Notes under the pieces: generated by a model
What the model was told of the DNA's origin: nothing
The model's database searches: none
What the model saw: only the letters and a program-made list of their open reading frames with translations
Position numbers and translations under genes: made by a program
From: Gymnothorax reevesii
Taxonomy: Eukaryota; Chordata; Actinopteri; Anguilliformes; Muraenidae
Assembly (NCBI GenBank): GCA_029721435.1
Contig: CM056574.1
Span: 4,725,001 to 4,789,000 of the forward strand
Direction: 5' to 3'
Length of the DNA stretch: 64,000 nucleotides
Shown here: piece by piece, positions 42,695 to 53,466 of the stretch
Layout: each line of letters opens with the position of its first letter
Numbering within the stretch: position 1 is the stretch's first letter

Positions 42695-43115
42695 GCTAAA
42701 TTGCCTGTTCCTGGTGGGGCTAAGAAGCCTGATACTGCTGACTTTGTGAGGGAGGAATTTCTTCCATTTGTGTCAGAGGGATTTGTGGTTCTGAATGAGC
42801 ATTCCCCTCCTGTCCCCATATATATCCTAAGGGATACCGGAGCTTCGCAGTCACTTTTGTTGATGGACTCCTTGGAGTTACGTGATGAGACCGCTTCTGG
42901 GGATTCATACTTGTACAAGGTATTGAAGGGAGTACTGTATGTGTACCGCTGCGCTCTGTATTCTTGAAGTCAGATTTAGTTACAGGACAGGTAAAGGTGG
43001 GACTTATGTCAAGTCTACCTATCAAGGGTGTTTCTGTGCTGCTGGGCAATGACCTGGCTGGGGGCAAAGTAGTTCCCCCTGTACATCTTACTTCACAGGC
43101 CATTTGCTCAGACAC
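42695..43115 (+). pseudogene. Ty3/gypsy aspartic protease
   Basis: The plus strand reads PVPIYILRDTGASQSLLL, with the DTGA active site, near 42810-42865. It then continues after a frame break at about 42965 with GQVKVGLMSSLPIKGVSVLL and GNDLAGGKV, the flap and C-terminal parts of retroelement proteases. It follows gag directly. No RT is found downstream. The element fades before the Tc1 insertion at 43343. Confidence 0.72.
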
Positions 43116-43342
43116 TATTGATCAGGTGCTCCCATCACTTGTCCTCCTGGTGTGTCCTGGTGGTCTTATCCTGTGTAGGCAATAATGAGTTTGTATCTAT
43201 CAGGTGTTTTCTTATAGCTATACAAATACACAACGTTACGTACTTCCTAACATTTTAACACTGCGGATACAGGCTGCCATTGCAGACAACAGGGAATATC
43301 CAGAAACGTCAAATTCTGTGAGTCAAGCCAATACCTTATGTA

Positions 43343-44501
43343 CACTCAAGGAAAAAAGAAACACACCACTGAAAAAAGTTGAAATATTTCCGCAAGTATT
43401 TTTAGGCTGAGAAAAATAATGTTCTTTTTGGATGCGCACATCTGCCACAGATCATAAGAGCAAAGGATTTTAAGATCTGGCCAGTTTATTCAGCAAAATC
43501 ACAACAAAACAGTGATGCACCACAGTGATGTCATTAACAAAATGACACATTTCCATTTCAAAGTTCAATAGCTCACATGACCTCCATTTGCGTCAAGGAC
43601 AGCAGTAACCCGTCGCCTCATGGACCTGCAGTAACGTCGGATCTGATCCTGTGGAATGGCTGCCCTCAGCTGCGGTGCAGTTTGTGGGGGGTTTACACGT
43701 CGCAGGCCATGGTAACACGTGAACGTCGTTCTCCATCAGGAAATTGGTGCATACACGAGCCACATGAGGACGGGCGTTATCATGTTGGAACACAGCACGA
43801 CCTTCGACTCGCTCCAGGAAAGGCAACACAACTGGGCCCAGGATTTCATCCCTGTAACAGACAGCGTTCAGGTTTCCGAGCGATGATCCGCTGATATGGC
43901 AGCCCGAAACCATGACACTTGGACCACTCCACCTATTCACTTGGCGTACACAGGCATCCGCGTACCGCTCGTGACATCTCCGGTAAACTCGTTCTCTGCC
44001 ATCTGCCCGGAAGCACTGAAACTTCTTGTCACTGAAGGCAACCTGAGACCATCGCTGCAGAGTCCAGCGCTGATGAGTGTTGCACCAATCGACACGAGCC
44101 TGACGATGTCTGTGGGTCAGCACTGATCCCACATATGGCCGATATGGTCGGATTCCTTCAGCTCGGAGACGATTTCGTACTGTTCTGGCCGACACTGGCC
44201 GGTGGTGTGTCCCAATGGTCTCCTGGTGTTAGCCGGTTTGCATGGTCTTGTGCTGCAGTCTTCACACGTGGTCGACCAGATCTGGCACGGTCGTTGCTGG
44301 AGCCAGTGGTGTGGTAACGCGCTGCTAGGCGCACGACAGTTGAGTGGTGAACGCCAAATGTCCTGGCAACCATCCATGCGCTCCGCCCGGCTCAGAGCAT
44401 GCCAGTAGCCCCATCTCTCTGAGGTTGCAACAGTCGTGGCATCGTGGACATTGCGATTTTGGATTCCATTTCGGTGTCCTTTTATTTTGGGACTGAGTGT
44501 G
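43343..44501 (-). mobile_element. Tc1-like transposon (Tc1-D), near full length
   Basis: TA at 43341-43342 and 44502-44503 flank it. The ends CACTCAAGGAAA and, inverted, CACACTCAGTCCC are short inverted repeats. It carries one transposase pseudogene on the minus strand. It interrupts the region following the gypsy protease. Confidence 0.8.
43565..44460 (-). pseudogene. Tc1-D transposase, catalytic glutamate region deleted
   Basis: The start region is in broken frames. VARTFGVHHSTVVRLAARYH, the first helix-turn-helix, lies at about 44310-44373. The main frame (43593-44195) has MSARTVRNRLRAEGIRPYRP, VAFSDKKFQCF with the first aspartate, and VFQHDNARPHVARV with the second. After VLPWPA the expected CSPDLxPIEHxWD block with the last catalytic residue is missing. 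The following sequence, in another frame (QLRAAIPQDQIRRY, SMRRRVTAVLDANGG), is the normal C-terminus. A deletion of about 25-30 codons with a frameshift has removed the active site. Confidence 0.8.
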
Positions 44502-44503
44502 TA

Positions 44504-45008
44504 CAGTGGAGGAGTGGTCAAACTCATCTCTGAGTTTTACTCATTTGCTGCCCTGAGTCACTAGTGCAAAAAAACAATTTTTTTGCTCAGCAAAGACATT
44601 CAGACACTTTTGGAAGGAGAGGGAGAAATATTGGCCCACGATAGCTTATGTAACATATCTATGGTATCAATCCCTTCAATACGCATCAATCCTATGTGCA
44701 CACTTCCTGCCAAGTAAAATACTCCATTAATCTTTTTTAAAAAAAACAATACACGTTTTATGATTTTTTAAATAAAAGTAGGCATAAATAAGTTAAAAAA
44801 CACACTTTTGGGCACAAACCAGCAATTTATTGATATACAGGCAGATCCAATATTTAACAAAGTATACATTTTCGGAAACTGTAGAAACTCCTGCTTCAAA
44901 TGAGATATGTTTGATTTCCATTACTTTTCTTTCTGGAAATATTTAAGCTTTCTTGTGAGAAATGGTGCAGTTGTACATATTAGCATGCTACAGCCCTCAG
45001 TCGTTCAC
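44504..45008. other. Unassigned AT-rich DNA
   Basis: No domain or repeat recognised. The 5' inverted repeat of the following Tc1 copy was looked for here and not found. Confidence 0.35.
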
Positions 45009-46240
45009 AAACAAGGATGGGGCGAGGGTCACCACTAAGTGAATGCGTGAGCTGATTGTCGAGATTTGACAGTTTCAAAACAACATTCCTAACGAGCTAT
45101 TGCAAGAAATTTAGGGATTTCATCATCTATGGTCCGTAATATCGTCAAAAGGTTCAGAGAATCTGGAGAAATCACTGCACGTAAGCGACAAGGCCGAAAA
45201 CCAACATTGAATGCCCGTGACCTTCGATCCCTCAGGTGGTACTGCATCAAAAACAGACATCAGTGTGTTGAGGACATCACCACATGGGCTCAGGAACACT
45301 TCAAAAAAACCACTGTCAGTAACTACAGTTCATCGCTACATCTGCAAGTGCAAGTTAAAACTCTACAATGCAAAGCGAAAGCCATTTATCAACAGCGCCC
45401 AGAAACGCCGCCGGCTTCGCTGGGCCCAAGCTCATCTAAGATGGACTGATACAAAGTGGAAAAGTGTTCTGTGGTCTGACGAGTCCACATTTCAAATTGT
45501 TTTTGGAAACTGTGGACGTCGTGTCCTCCAGACCAAAGAGGAAAAGAACCATCCGGACTGTTATAGGCGCAAAGTTCAAAAGCAAGCATCTGTGATGGTA
45601 TGGGGGTGTGTTAATGCCCAAGACATGGGCAACTTACACATATGTGAAGGCACCATTAATGCTGAAAGGTACATACAGGTTTTGGAGCAACATATGTTGC
45701 CATCCAAGCAACGTCTTTTTCATGGACGCCCCTGCTTATTTCAGCAAGACAATGCCAAGCCACATTCTGCACGTGTTACAACAGCATGGCTCCGTAGTAA
45801 AAGAGTGCGGGTACTAGACCTGTAGTCCAGACCTGTCTCCCATTGAAAATGTGTGGCGCATTATGAAGCGTAAAATACAACAACGGAGACCCCGGACTGT
45901 TGAACAACTTAAGCTGTACATCAAGCAAGAATGGGAAAGAGTTCCACCTGAAAAGCTTCAAAAATTGGTCTCCTCAGTTCCCAAACGTTTACTGAGTGTT
46001 GTTAAGGAAAGGCGATGTAACACAGTGGTAAAAAGGCCCCTGGGCCAACTTTTTTGCAATGTGTTGCTGCCTGTAAATTCTAAGTTAATGATTATTTGCA
46101 AAAAAAAAATTACATTTCTCAGTTTGAACATTAAACATCTTGTCTTTGCAGTGTATTCAATAGAATATAAGTTGAAAAGGATTTAAAAATCATTGTATTC
46201 CGTTTTTATCTACGATTTACATAACGTGCCAACTTCACTG
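45009..46240 (+). mobile_element. Tc1-A copy, most complete of the family here
   Basis: It covers the transposase region and the 3' terminal region ending CGTGCCAACTTCACTGG, the same end as at 722 and, inverted, at 14218. The left inverted repeat is missing. Confidence 0.88.
45035..46060 (+). pseudogene. Tc1-A transposase pseudogene
   Basis: Domains in order: helix-turn-helix parts (VRNIVKRFRESGEITARK, TLNARDLRSLRWYC), the linker TTVHRYICKCKLKLYNAKR, then the catalytic core with LWSDESTFQIVFG (first aspartate), VMVWGCVNAQDMG, LFQQDNAKPHSARV (second aspartate), and SPI/ENVWRIMKRKIQQRRP with the last acid in another frame. PEKLQKLVSSVPKRLL closes it. Stops and frameshifts occur near 45060, 45300 and 45822, so no intact protein of the usual roughly 340 residues is made. 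It is the best internal reference for the family copies at 1 and 14218-18573. Confidence 0.88.
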
Positions 46241-46516
46241 GTGTTCTGTATATATTGTGCCATGTTCTCTCCAGTGTCATCACACACTATAAAGACTCAG
46301 AGCTGCTCTCTCAGTCAAGTTAGGCTTCACACAATAAGAGTAAAGAGATTCCAATACATGTGGCACACATTTCTGAGAAAATACTTCTTTCATGATCATT
46401 CTTTTCCTTCAGTCATTTTTAATTTCACTTATTTTTCTGTTAAACATAAGTTTGGAAGGCTTTTGCACACCTAGTAGGTTGACAGGTGCGTAGGAGTGGA
46501 CCAAAGGTCGGCAAAA
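46241..46516. other. Unassigned DNA
   Basis: No recognised gene or repeat. Confidence 0.3.
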
Positions 46517-46620
46517 TCAAAATGGAAAAACTCAATGAAGGTCACACGACCGAAATGTTGTTCTGAATAAAGTTTTTTTCTTTGCAGAGAAGACAGTGTG
46601 CGGGAGTTTTTCCATTTTGA
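46517..46620 (+). ncRNA. Penelope-like terminal fragment with hammerhead-like core
   Basis: A 17-bp perfect inverted repeat, TCAAAATGGAAAAACTC (46517-46533) and GAGTTTTTCCATTTTGA (46604-46620), encloses AATGA, a perfect stem GGTC-ACAC-GACC (46540-46551), and GAAA (46552-46555). The order is that of a hammerhead, but the first core strand (CTGATGA) is degraded to TCAATGA. The wording ACGACCGAAATGTTG followed by TGAATAAAG is reminiscent of fish Penelope-like element ends. Confidence 0.4.
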
Positions 46621-47039
46621 CTTATTTTTCTGTTGAAATTTTGTATACAAAGAGGATGAACAAAGGCAATAATTCATAACAGAGGGTGTCGGTATCTGTG
46701 GAGGGCACTGCAATAATACAGGAGTCGGGGGTTCGCTGAATTATCATTGGACCTCCTACATGAGCACTGCCATTGCATCATCATTAGTGGTAGATTAAAA
46801 AAAAAGAAAAAATTTTAACAAAGAAGAATCTAATTAAGAACTGAACTTTTCTGACCTTCATTGAATGCCGGATTGGGACGTCAGTAACTGGAATTGCAAC
46901 AGCTGAACCAAAAGTTGGCCACCCAGCTGTATGCCTGATCCTGTGAATATTTAAAGCATCTTTTTTGTGAAAATCTCTTCCTAAAATTGAGACATTAATA
47001 GAGCTTCCCCGCTGTATGAATTCTTCAGAGACTCCTTAA
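46621..47039. other. Unassigned DNA
   Basis: No gene or repeat recognised. Confidence 0.3.
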
Positions 47040-47300
47040 ATCAGCTGGTGCTGGGCTGCACCACTCGCACCTGAGTACATCTGAAGGGTTCTTCACCTGA
47101 GCGGATTCTTCGGTGCAGACAAAGTATAATGTCCGTAAAAGTACTTCTGGCATTAATACATTTTTGAGAGGATCGCTTCCCACATTGACTCGATTTACGA
47201 GCCTATTCATTACTTGTATGCACAATCTGATGGCTAACTAGGGAAAATTAGCATAGTGAGAGCATTTGAAGGGCTTTTCAACTTTTTAAAAATTTGCCTT
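47040..47300 (-). pseudogene. Relict C2H2 zinc fingers
   Basis: The minus strand reads VEKPFKCSHYANF just past the LINE end, and further on SQCGKRSSQKC, then HRRIRSGEEPFRC. These are the linker (GEKPF/Y) and finger parts of C2H2 arrays, with lost residues and frame breaks. They lie on the same strand and downstream of the intact array at 49488-52499, separated from it only by the R4-like LINE. They may be the cut-off end of that gene or an older array. Confidence 0.55.
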
Positions 47301-47379
47301 ATTCTTTTCTTATTGTGAGTAACGGGCCCCTTTCTTGGGGTCTATAGTTACACCCTAAGCAGTGTTGGCATTGTACCCA

Positions 47380-47870
47380 AGGGCTTTTTTCAAGATGGTT
47401 GCCGTTCCTTTGATTGTGGATATTAGTTTACTTGGACAACCGGGGATGGCCTCCATGTATTTCTACAGGTTTCTCTTCATAAGCCCCATGGCACCTACCA
47501 CCACTGGTATATTAATTTCTTTCAAAGACCAGGTTGTTTTTAGGTAATTTTTTAGGTCTTGGTATTTTGTTATCTTTTCTCTTTCTGCTCTATTAAGTCC
47601 ATAATCATTGGGGAAAATGACATCTATAATTTTAGCACATTTCTACAGCCAATTCCAGATGACAATGTCCAGTTTTATCGCACCTCCCTCTATGAACCTT
47701 CCAGTTGAAATCACTTTGTCATGGAATATTGTTACTTTCCCGTTGGAGACGACTGGTGCTGGTTCATGTTCTTGTTCATATCTTATCTTTGCTTCCACTT
47801 CCATCTCTGCATATTTTGCAGTGTAGGTATCTGCAGATATTATTGTGGCGGAAGGTATAATGTCCATCGC
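47380..47870 (-). pseudogene. Restriction-like endonuclease region of the LINE
   Basis: AEMEVEAKIRYEQEHEPAPV and VISTGRFIEGGAIKLDIVIWN lead into a stop, then KIIDVIFPNDYGLNRAEREK and ITKYQDLKNYLKTTW, and finally INIPVVVGAMGLMKRNL. The PND...K pattern fits the PD-(D/E)xK fold that nicks target DNA in R2/R4-type LINEs. At least two stops interrupt it. Confidence 0.72.
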
Positions 47871-48631
47871 CCAGGATTTGGTAGCCTGAGACCAAATGGT
47901 TTACAACCTCAACTGTTGTATGACAGAATCTACGTAGATCATTCTGTAAGATTCCTGCAATCTTCTTGAATCCATTTGTTAGAAGCCCCTGATCTTGGGA
48001 TCCAACTATAATTCTCTCTCCATCAAATTCCAGCTCTCCGTTCTTGAGCCACTGTGTTGATCCTTCTTTGTCGATGTAATCCTTTTTCCAATTCTTCTTG
48101 GAATCGTCCAGCCCTACGGTGCTGCTTCCATCTGTCCTTTCTGAGACTCAGTTCCATTTTGCTGAATTTTGCCCAGGTTTTTCTTGCTAGCTTTGTTGCC
48201 TGTGTCAGTTTGTTACCTTTCCCAGTCTTCTCAGATGTCTCCACCAAAGTTTTCAGCCAGTTTTATAATTGAAGTCTGCTGGGGTAGGATCTCTGCATGA
48301 TGTTGCACTGCCATTTTCATTATGTCCTCAACAGAGCTTTTCAGGTACTGTCCCAAACTGACAACTGTTGCTCTGTAGGCCTGGTTAATCTCTGTAAGGC
48401 CTTGTCTGCCTCCTCTGCGAGGGAGATTCATTCAATCCACACACTGGTTTCTCCAAGTGACTGTGTAAGGTGAGTGTCTTCCTGCTCTTAATATCTAGCT
48501 TATCCAGCTCACCTTGTGGCCAGTCTATTCAGCCAAAACCATTAGTCACCACAGGGATTGCAAATTGATTTATGGCAGTGATTTTGTTCTTTGGTGTTAG
48601 TTTTGAATTGCAAATATTTTTTTTAAGAGTT

Positions 48632-49430
48632 TTAAGTTTCTTTCTCGACTCTTCCTCTCATTTTCTGATGCTTTCTTGCATTTTCATCTGTTCCCAAATA
48701 TTTGTATGTAGATTCCTCGGCCAGATCTTCAATACAACTCTCCTCCCCCAATAGGATATTTTCTGCCACTACCTTCTTACCTTTCCTGATTGTACATTTA
48801 GAGGACTTTTCCAGACCAAATCCCATACTAATGTCCTTGGAGAACTTATAAACTGCTCCAACAAGCTGGTTAGGTTTTTGCTCTGACTCTGCATAGAGCT
48901 TCAGGTCATCCATGACCTTTTATGGCCTTTTCTCCTACTACCACTTTTAAGTCGTACCCGAGGTCATAGCTCTTCAGCAGCTTGGTGAGAGGGTCCATGT
49001 TGAGGCAGAATAAGAGCGATGACAGGCTGTCTCCTTGGAAGTTTCCTCTCTGAACTTGGGCATCTGGGATTATTGTGTGTCCCTCTGAGTATTTTAGGGT
49101 GATTGTGGTTTTCCACTTAGTCATTGGGTCCCGAGGAAGGATCTCATCTTTTTATTGATGTTGTATAGTTCCAGGCATGTCAGTATCCAGGAATGCGGCA
49201 CACTGTCAAATGCCTTTTTATAGTCAATCCATGCCATACTAAGGCTTCTCTGCCTTCTTTTGCAGTCGTCAAGAATAGCTTTATTGATCAAGATTTGGTC
49301 CTTAGTTCTGAGCCTTTTTCATATGCATCCATTTTGTTCGTTTTCCAGGTAGATTCCATCATGAAGATGTTCAAAGATTGCATCAGCTATGATACCAATC
49401 AGCCACTTGTATGTTGTTGTCAGACAGCAA
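48632..49430 (-). pseudogene. Reverse transcriptase region of the LINE
   Basis: Boxes are visible in three pieces: WIDYKKAFDSVPHSWI (about 49190-49235), RGNFQGDSLSSLLFCLNMDP (about 49000-49060) and MDDLKLYAE (48887-48913), the YMDD-type catalytic site. The piece between the last two is frame-shifted near 48905-48925. It copies LINE RNA at a nicked site in active relatives; this one is dead. Confidence 0.75.
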
Positions 49431-49487
49431 ATTGATCAATATTTATTACGCAGCTGCGTATCATTACTCTTTGGTATCAGGTTGGTA

Positions 49488-52400
49488 TTACAAGTGGTTG
49501 GCCATTCTGGGGATTCTTCTTCTCCTTTCAGTATTTTCACCCGTATGAATTCTCTGGTGGGAAATTAAATGGATTTTCTGAGGAAAACTCTTCTCACACT
49601 GATCACATGTGTAGGGCTTTTCACCCGTATGAATTCTCTGGTGGGAAATTAAATGGATTTTCTGAGGAAAACTCTTCTCACACTGATCACATTCGTAAGG
49701 CTTTTCACCTGTATGAATTCTCTGGTGGGAATTTAAATACCTTTTCTGAGAAAAGCTCTTCCCACAATGATCACACGTGTAGGGCTTTTCACCTTTATGA
49801 ATTGTCTGGTGAGAATTTAAATAGCTTTTCTGAGAAAAGCTCTTCCCACAATGATCACACGTGTAGGGCTTTTCACCTGTATGAATTCTCAGGTGGGAAT
49901 GTAATTTAGATTTCTGAGAAAAACTCTTCCCACACTCATCACATTTGTAGAGCTTTTCACCCGTATGAATTGTCTGGTGGAAATTTAAACTGCCTTTATG
50001 AGAAAAACACTTCTCACACTGATCACATTTGTAGGGCTTTTCACCTGTGTGAATTCTCTGGTGGGAATTTAAAAAGCATTTCTGAGAAAAACACTTCTCA
50101 CAATGATCACATTTGTAGAGCTTTTCACTCGTATGAATTTTCTGATGGGAATTTAAACTGCTTTTATGAGAAAAACACTTCTTACACTGATCACATTTGT
50201 AGGGTTTTTCACCTGTATGAATTCTCTGATGGGAATTTAATTTAGATTTCTCAGAAAAACGCTTCTCACACTGATCACATTTGTAGGGCTTTTCACCTGT
50301 ATGAATTCTCTGATGGGAATTTAAATTACTTTTATGACAAAAACTCTTCTCACACTGATCACATTTGTAGGGCTTTTCACCTGTATGTATTTTCTGGTGG
50401 AAATTTAACTTCGTTTTCTGCGAAAATCTCTTCTCACACTGATCACATTTGTAGAGCTTTTCACCTGTATGAATTCTCTGATGGTAATTTAATAGGTATT
50501 TCTCAGAAAAACTCTTCTCACACTGATCACATTTGTAGGGCTTTTCACCCGTATGAATTGTCTGGTGGGAATTTAAATTGCTTTTGTAATAAAAACTCTT
50601 CTCACACTGATCACATTTGTTGAGCTTTTCACCTGTATGAATTCTCTGATGGTAATTGAAAAGGTATTTCTCAGAAAAACTCTTCTCACACTGATCACAT
50701 TTGTAGGGCTTTTCACCTGTATGAACTCTCTGGTGGGAATTTAATTTAGATTTCCATGAAAAACTCTTTTCACACTGATTACATTTGTAGGGCTTTTCAC
50801 CCGTATGAATTCTCTGGTGGGATTTTAAATCACACATCCATGAAAAGCTCTTCTCACATTGATCACATTTATAGGGCTTTTCCCCTGTATGAATTCTCTG
50901 ATGGGAATTTAAAAGGCATTTCTGAGAAAAACTCTTCTCACACTGATCACATGTGTAGGGCTTCTCACCCGTATGAATTCTCTGGTGGGTATTTAAACAG
51001 CTTTTCTGAGAAAACCTCTTCTCACACTGATCACATGTGTAGGGCTTTTCACCCGTATGAATTCTCTGGTGGGAAATTAAAACGATTTCCTGAGCAAAGC
51101 TCTTTTCACACTGATCACATTTGTAGGGCTTTTCACCTGTATGAATTCTCTGGTGGGAATTTAAATTAGATTTTTTAACAAAACTCTTCCCACACTGATC
51201 ACATGTGTAGAGCTTTTCACCTGTATGAATTCTGTGATGGGAATTTAAAGAGCTTTTCTGAGAAAAACTCTTCTCACACCGATCACATTTGTAGGGCTTT
51301 ACACCTGTATGAATTGTCTGGTGGGAATTTAAATGGATTTTCTGAGAAAAGCTCTTTTCACACTGATCACATTTGTGGGGCTTTTCACCTGTATGAATTC
51401 TCTGATGTGAATTTAAAGTAGATTTATGAACAAAACTCTTCCCACACTGATCACATTTGTAGAGCTTTTCACCTGTATGAATTCTGTGATGGGAATTTAA
51501 AGAGCTTTTCTGAGAAAAACTCTTCTCACACTGATCACATTTGTAGGGCTTTACACCTGTATGAATTCTCTGGTGGGAATTTAAATAGATTTTCTGAGAA
51601 AAGCTCTTTTCACACTGATCACATTTGTAGGGCTTTTCACCTGTATGAATTTTCTGGTGGGAATTTAAAACAGATTTCCATGAAAAGCTCTTCTCACACT
51701 GATCACATTTGTAGGGCTTTTCACCTGTATGAATTCTCTGATGGGAATTTAATTGAGATTTATAAACAAAACTCATCTCACACTGATTGCATCTGTAGGG
51801 CTTTTCACCTGTACGAATTCTTGGTATGTAATTTAAATGAGATTTATTCATAAAACTCTTCTCATGCTGAGAGCAGGGCTGGGTTATTTCCATTATATTT
51901 ATTCCAGCACCCTGGATTAATTCTGACTGTTTTTTCCCTGATTTTTTGTTGTTGGTGTTGGGCTCTCCTGCACACTGCCATGGTTCTCTCTGGCCTTTCC
52001 CATCAACACCGGCTACATTAAGCTCAGTATTCATGAGATCATTCACTGTACCTTCACTGGATTCAAACTTCACTTCATCACATTTAATATCAACTCGCAT
52101 AACGTCTTGCAAAACATTAACGTGTTCAACCTTAATATAGTCTCCATAATCTGTCTCAGTTTTGATCTGGTCAGGATGCAGATGGGTTTCATAGGCCAGT
52201 TCTGTTAAGTCTAGGCTCTCGGTCTTTAGATCCCCAGTGTGGCTGGGGCTCAGATCAGCTTCTGTTTTTATCAGTGATGCTTGTGTGTGATGTAAATCAC
52301 TGACCCTGCTGTTTGCATTAACACACTCTGGCTCCAGCGAGTCTAGTCCTGGTGCAGTGCATTTTGTCTCTGACTCTGCCATGTGGACAGACTCCAGTCC

Positions 52401-52499
52401 ATGAAGGTCCTCTTCTTTCTCTCTGATCCTGTGCTGCGCGGGGAGCTCTGGTAGGGTCGTCTCAGTGTCCTGTCTCAGACGGACTCCTGCCTGCATCAT
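49488..52499 (-). CDS. C2H2 zinc-finger protein, 27 intact fingers, 1003 aa
   Basis: This is one open exon. Residues 1-205 are an acidic, non-finger region ([38 protein letters not shown]) without an obvious KRAB or SCAN domain. One degenerate finger ([15 protein letters not shown]) follows, then 27 tandem fingers of the form [20 protein letters not shown] joined by HTGEKPY linkers, each 28 residues. Cys2-His2 ligands are complete in all 27. Such proteins bind DNA in the nucleus; target and role are unknown. The start ATG lies 33 bases after a good splice acceptor (52532/52533), so at least one more 5' exon should exist. The last roughly 14 residues ([15 protein letters not shown]) and the stop come from the inserted LINE. 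Recent internal duplication is evident. Confidence 0.9.
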   Translation of the reverse strand: MMQAGVRLRQDTETTLPELPAQHRIREKEEDLHGLESVHMAESETKCTAPGLDSLEPECVNANSRVSDLHHTQASLIKTEADLSPSHTGDLKTESLDLTELAYETHLHPDQIKTETDYGDYIKVEHVNVLQDVMRVDIKCDEVKFESSEGTVNDLMNTELNVAGVDGKGQREPWQCAGEPNTNNKKSGKKQSELIQGAGINIMEITQPCSQHEKSFMNKSHLNYIPRIRTGEKPYRCNQCEMSFVYKSQLNSHQRIHTGEKPYKCDQCEKSFSWKSVLNSHQKIHTGEKPYKCDQCEKSFSQKIYLNSHQRIHTGVKPYKCDQCEKSFSQKSSLNSHHRIHTGEKLYKCDQCGKSFVHKSTLNSHQRIHTGEKPHKCDQCEKSFSQKIHLNSHQTIHTGVKPYKCDRCEKSFSQKSSLNSHHRIHTGEKLYTCDQCGKSFVKKSNLNSHQRIHTGEKPYKCDQCEKSFAQEIVLISHQRIHTGEKPYTCDQCEKRFSQKSCLNTHQRIHTGEKPYTCDQCEKSFSQKCLLNSHQRIHTGEKPYKCDQCEKSFSWMCDLKSHQRIHTGEKPYKCNQCEKSFSWKSKLNSHQRVHTGEKPYKCDQCEKSFSEKYLFNYHQRIHTGEKLNKCDQCEKSFYYKSNLNSHQTIHTGEKPYKCDQCEKSFSEKYLLNYHQRIHTGEKLYKCDQCEKRFSQKTKLNFHQKIHTGEKPYKCDQCEKSFCHKSNLNSHQRIHTGEKPYKCDQCEKRFSEKSKLNSHQRIHTGEKPYKCDQCKKCFSHKSSLNSHQKIHTSEKLYKCDHCEKCFSQKCFLNSHQRIHTGEKPYKCDQCEKCFSHKGSLNFHQTIHTGEKLYKCDECGKSFSQKSKLHSHLRIHTGEKPYTCDHCGKSFSQKSYLNSHQTIHKGEKPYTCDHCGKSFSQKRYLNSHQRIHTGEKPYECDQCEKSFPQKIHLISHQRIHTGEKPYTCDQCEKSFPQKIHLISHQRIHTGENTERRRRIPRMANHL
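49530..51860 (-). repeat. 84-bp zinc-finger repeat array
   Basis: About 28 units of 84 bases. Fingers 4-5-6 and 7-8-9 (counting the degenerate one as 1) form a repeated three-finger block with the unusual linkers HTGVKPY and HTGEKLY in the same order. The last two fingers have identical recognition residues (PQKIHLI). Confidence 0.9.
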
Positions 52500-52525
52500 T
52501 CTGCTGATTTGATGTGTTCAGAAGT

Positions 52526-52550
52526 GCAGCTCCTGTGGGGAAATGGAGGA
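52526..52550 (-). promoter_or_regulatory. 3' splice acceptor of the zinc-finger coding exon
   Basis: On the minus strand, TTCCTCCATTTCCCCACAG precedes GAGCTGCACTTCTGA and the ATG at 52499. The exon would begin at 52532 with a short untranslated stretch. Confidence 0.65.
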
Positions 52551-53112
52551 AGGGAATTTAACTTTAAACTGGACAATCAAGATGAAAGAAATACTTTCTC
52601 CACAGATTTTGGATGATTCCAGCAATCTAATCTTTTTCGTTTTTTTATTTTCTCTCTCATCTGTCAATCTAAACCAAACTAAGGAATTCCTAACAGCTCA
52701 CAAAACTGCTACATCAGAACGGCTCAATAGTATAACTATTTGGATCAATCATCCCAGAGAAGGTGTCTGTACTACACAATGGGAGCATGATTTCAGTTCC
52801 AGCAGTCAAAAAGAGACTAAACACGATGAATTATAATGGATATACAGGTATATAATATAACCATACATTGTATTGGGTAACTGCAATTTTCACTTTCTAC
52901 TGAAGTACTCAAACATGAATCTACATCATTCCACTTAAACCCGCAAATAAGTGCTTGGTATAACAATAAGTTACATTATGTATGAGATGATGTCAAGCAG
53001 TTAATTTTCAAAATCATAACAGAAAGTAATATTAATGTTACAATTGTGAAGCATGTGGGTAGAATTTTCTATCAGAAGTGCTGCACTATTGTATTCCATT
53101 TGAAAGTTAAGG
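52551..53112. other. Intron or upstream region of the zinc-finger gene
   Basis: No coding exon recognised on the minus strand. Confidence 0.4.
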
Positions 53113-53466
53113 CTGGCACACATTACAGGAGTCTTCAGACCTTCACAGATTTAGAGACCACACACTCGATGATAAAAGACAGATCGCACAAGATCTCTCT
53201 TCTGATCTTATGGTGTGTGGAGCACCTCACACACTACAGGATTTCTAATCGCAAATATTAAACATGTTCATTATTTACGATCTCTCCTTCCGAGGCCTTC
53301 CAAGCGGATCGGACCTGACAAAATCACTCTTAACACACCCCACACCACAGGAAAAATCAGACACGATGTCGTTTGCAAACATCAGACAATCGGGCCGTTG
53401 CTGGCTTTGATCGGAAGGGGGAGATTGAAACAAAAATCAGCCCGATTATTCTGTAGTGTGAACCAG
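53113..53466. mobile_element. MITE, 354 bp
   Basis: CTGGCACACATTACAG at the left and the inverted CTGGTTCACACTACAG at the right form imperfect terminal repeats. The target duplication is unclear and there is no coding capacity. Confidence 0.55.

Larger units (their letters stand above)
47300..49533 (-). mobile_element. R4/Dong-like LINE with restriction-like endonuclease, 5'-truncated
   Basis: Minus-strand order: RT start (LIPKSNDTQLRNK and LIGIIADAIFEHLHDGIYLE at about 49320-49500), SMAWIDYKKAFDSVPHSWIL, FQGDSLSSLLFCLNMDPL, the catalytic MDDLKLYAES and GFGLEKSSKCTIRKGK, thumb and linker regions to 48000, a Cys/His segment (GDGHYTFRHNNICRYLHCKIC), then IIDVIFPNDYG and KYQDLKNYLK with VVVGAMG, the restriction-like endonuclease. 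The whole coding part has stops and frameshifts. Insertion is in the last finger of the zinc-finger gene. R4 is favoured, but related clades (Hero, NeSL) are possible. Confidence 0.78.

Noticed and set aside
44504..45008. Left inverted repeat for the Tc1-A copy at 45009
   Set aside because: The reverse complement of the right end (GTTGGCACG) is not present in this stretch.
49607..51421. Plus-strand frames with repeated [18 protein letters not shown] units
   Set aside because: They are the antisense reading of the zinc-finger array and keep its 84-bp period.
49530..51860. Regular repeats that could suggest a CRISPR array
   Set aside because: The 84-bp units are coding throughout and the genome is eukaryotic.
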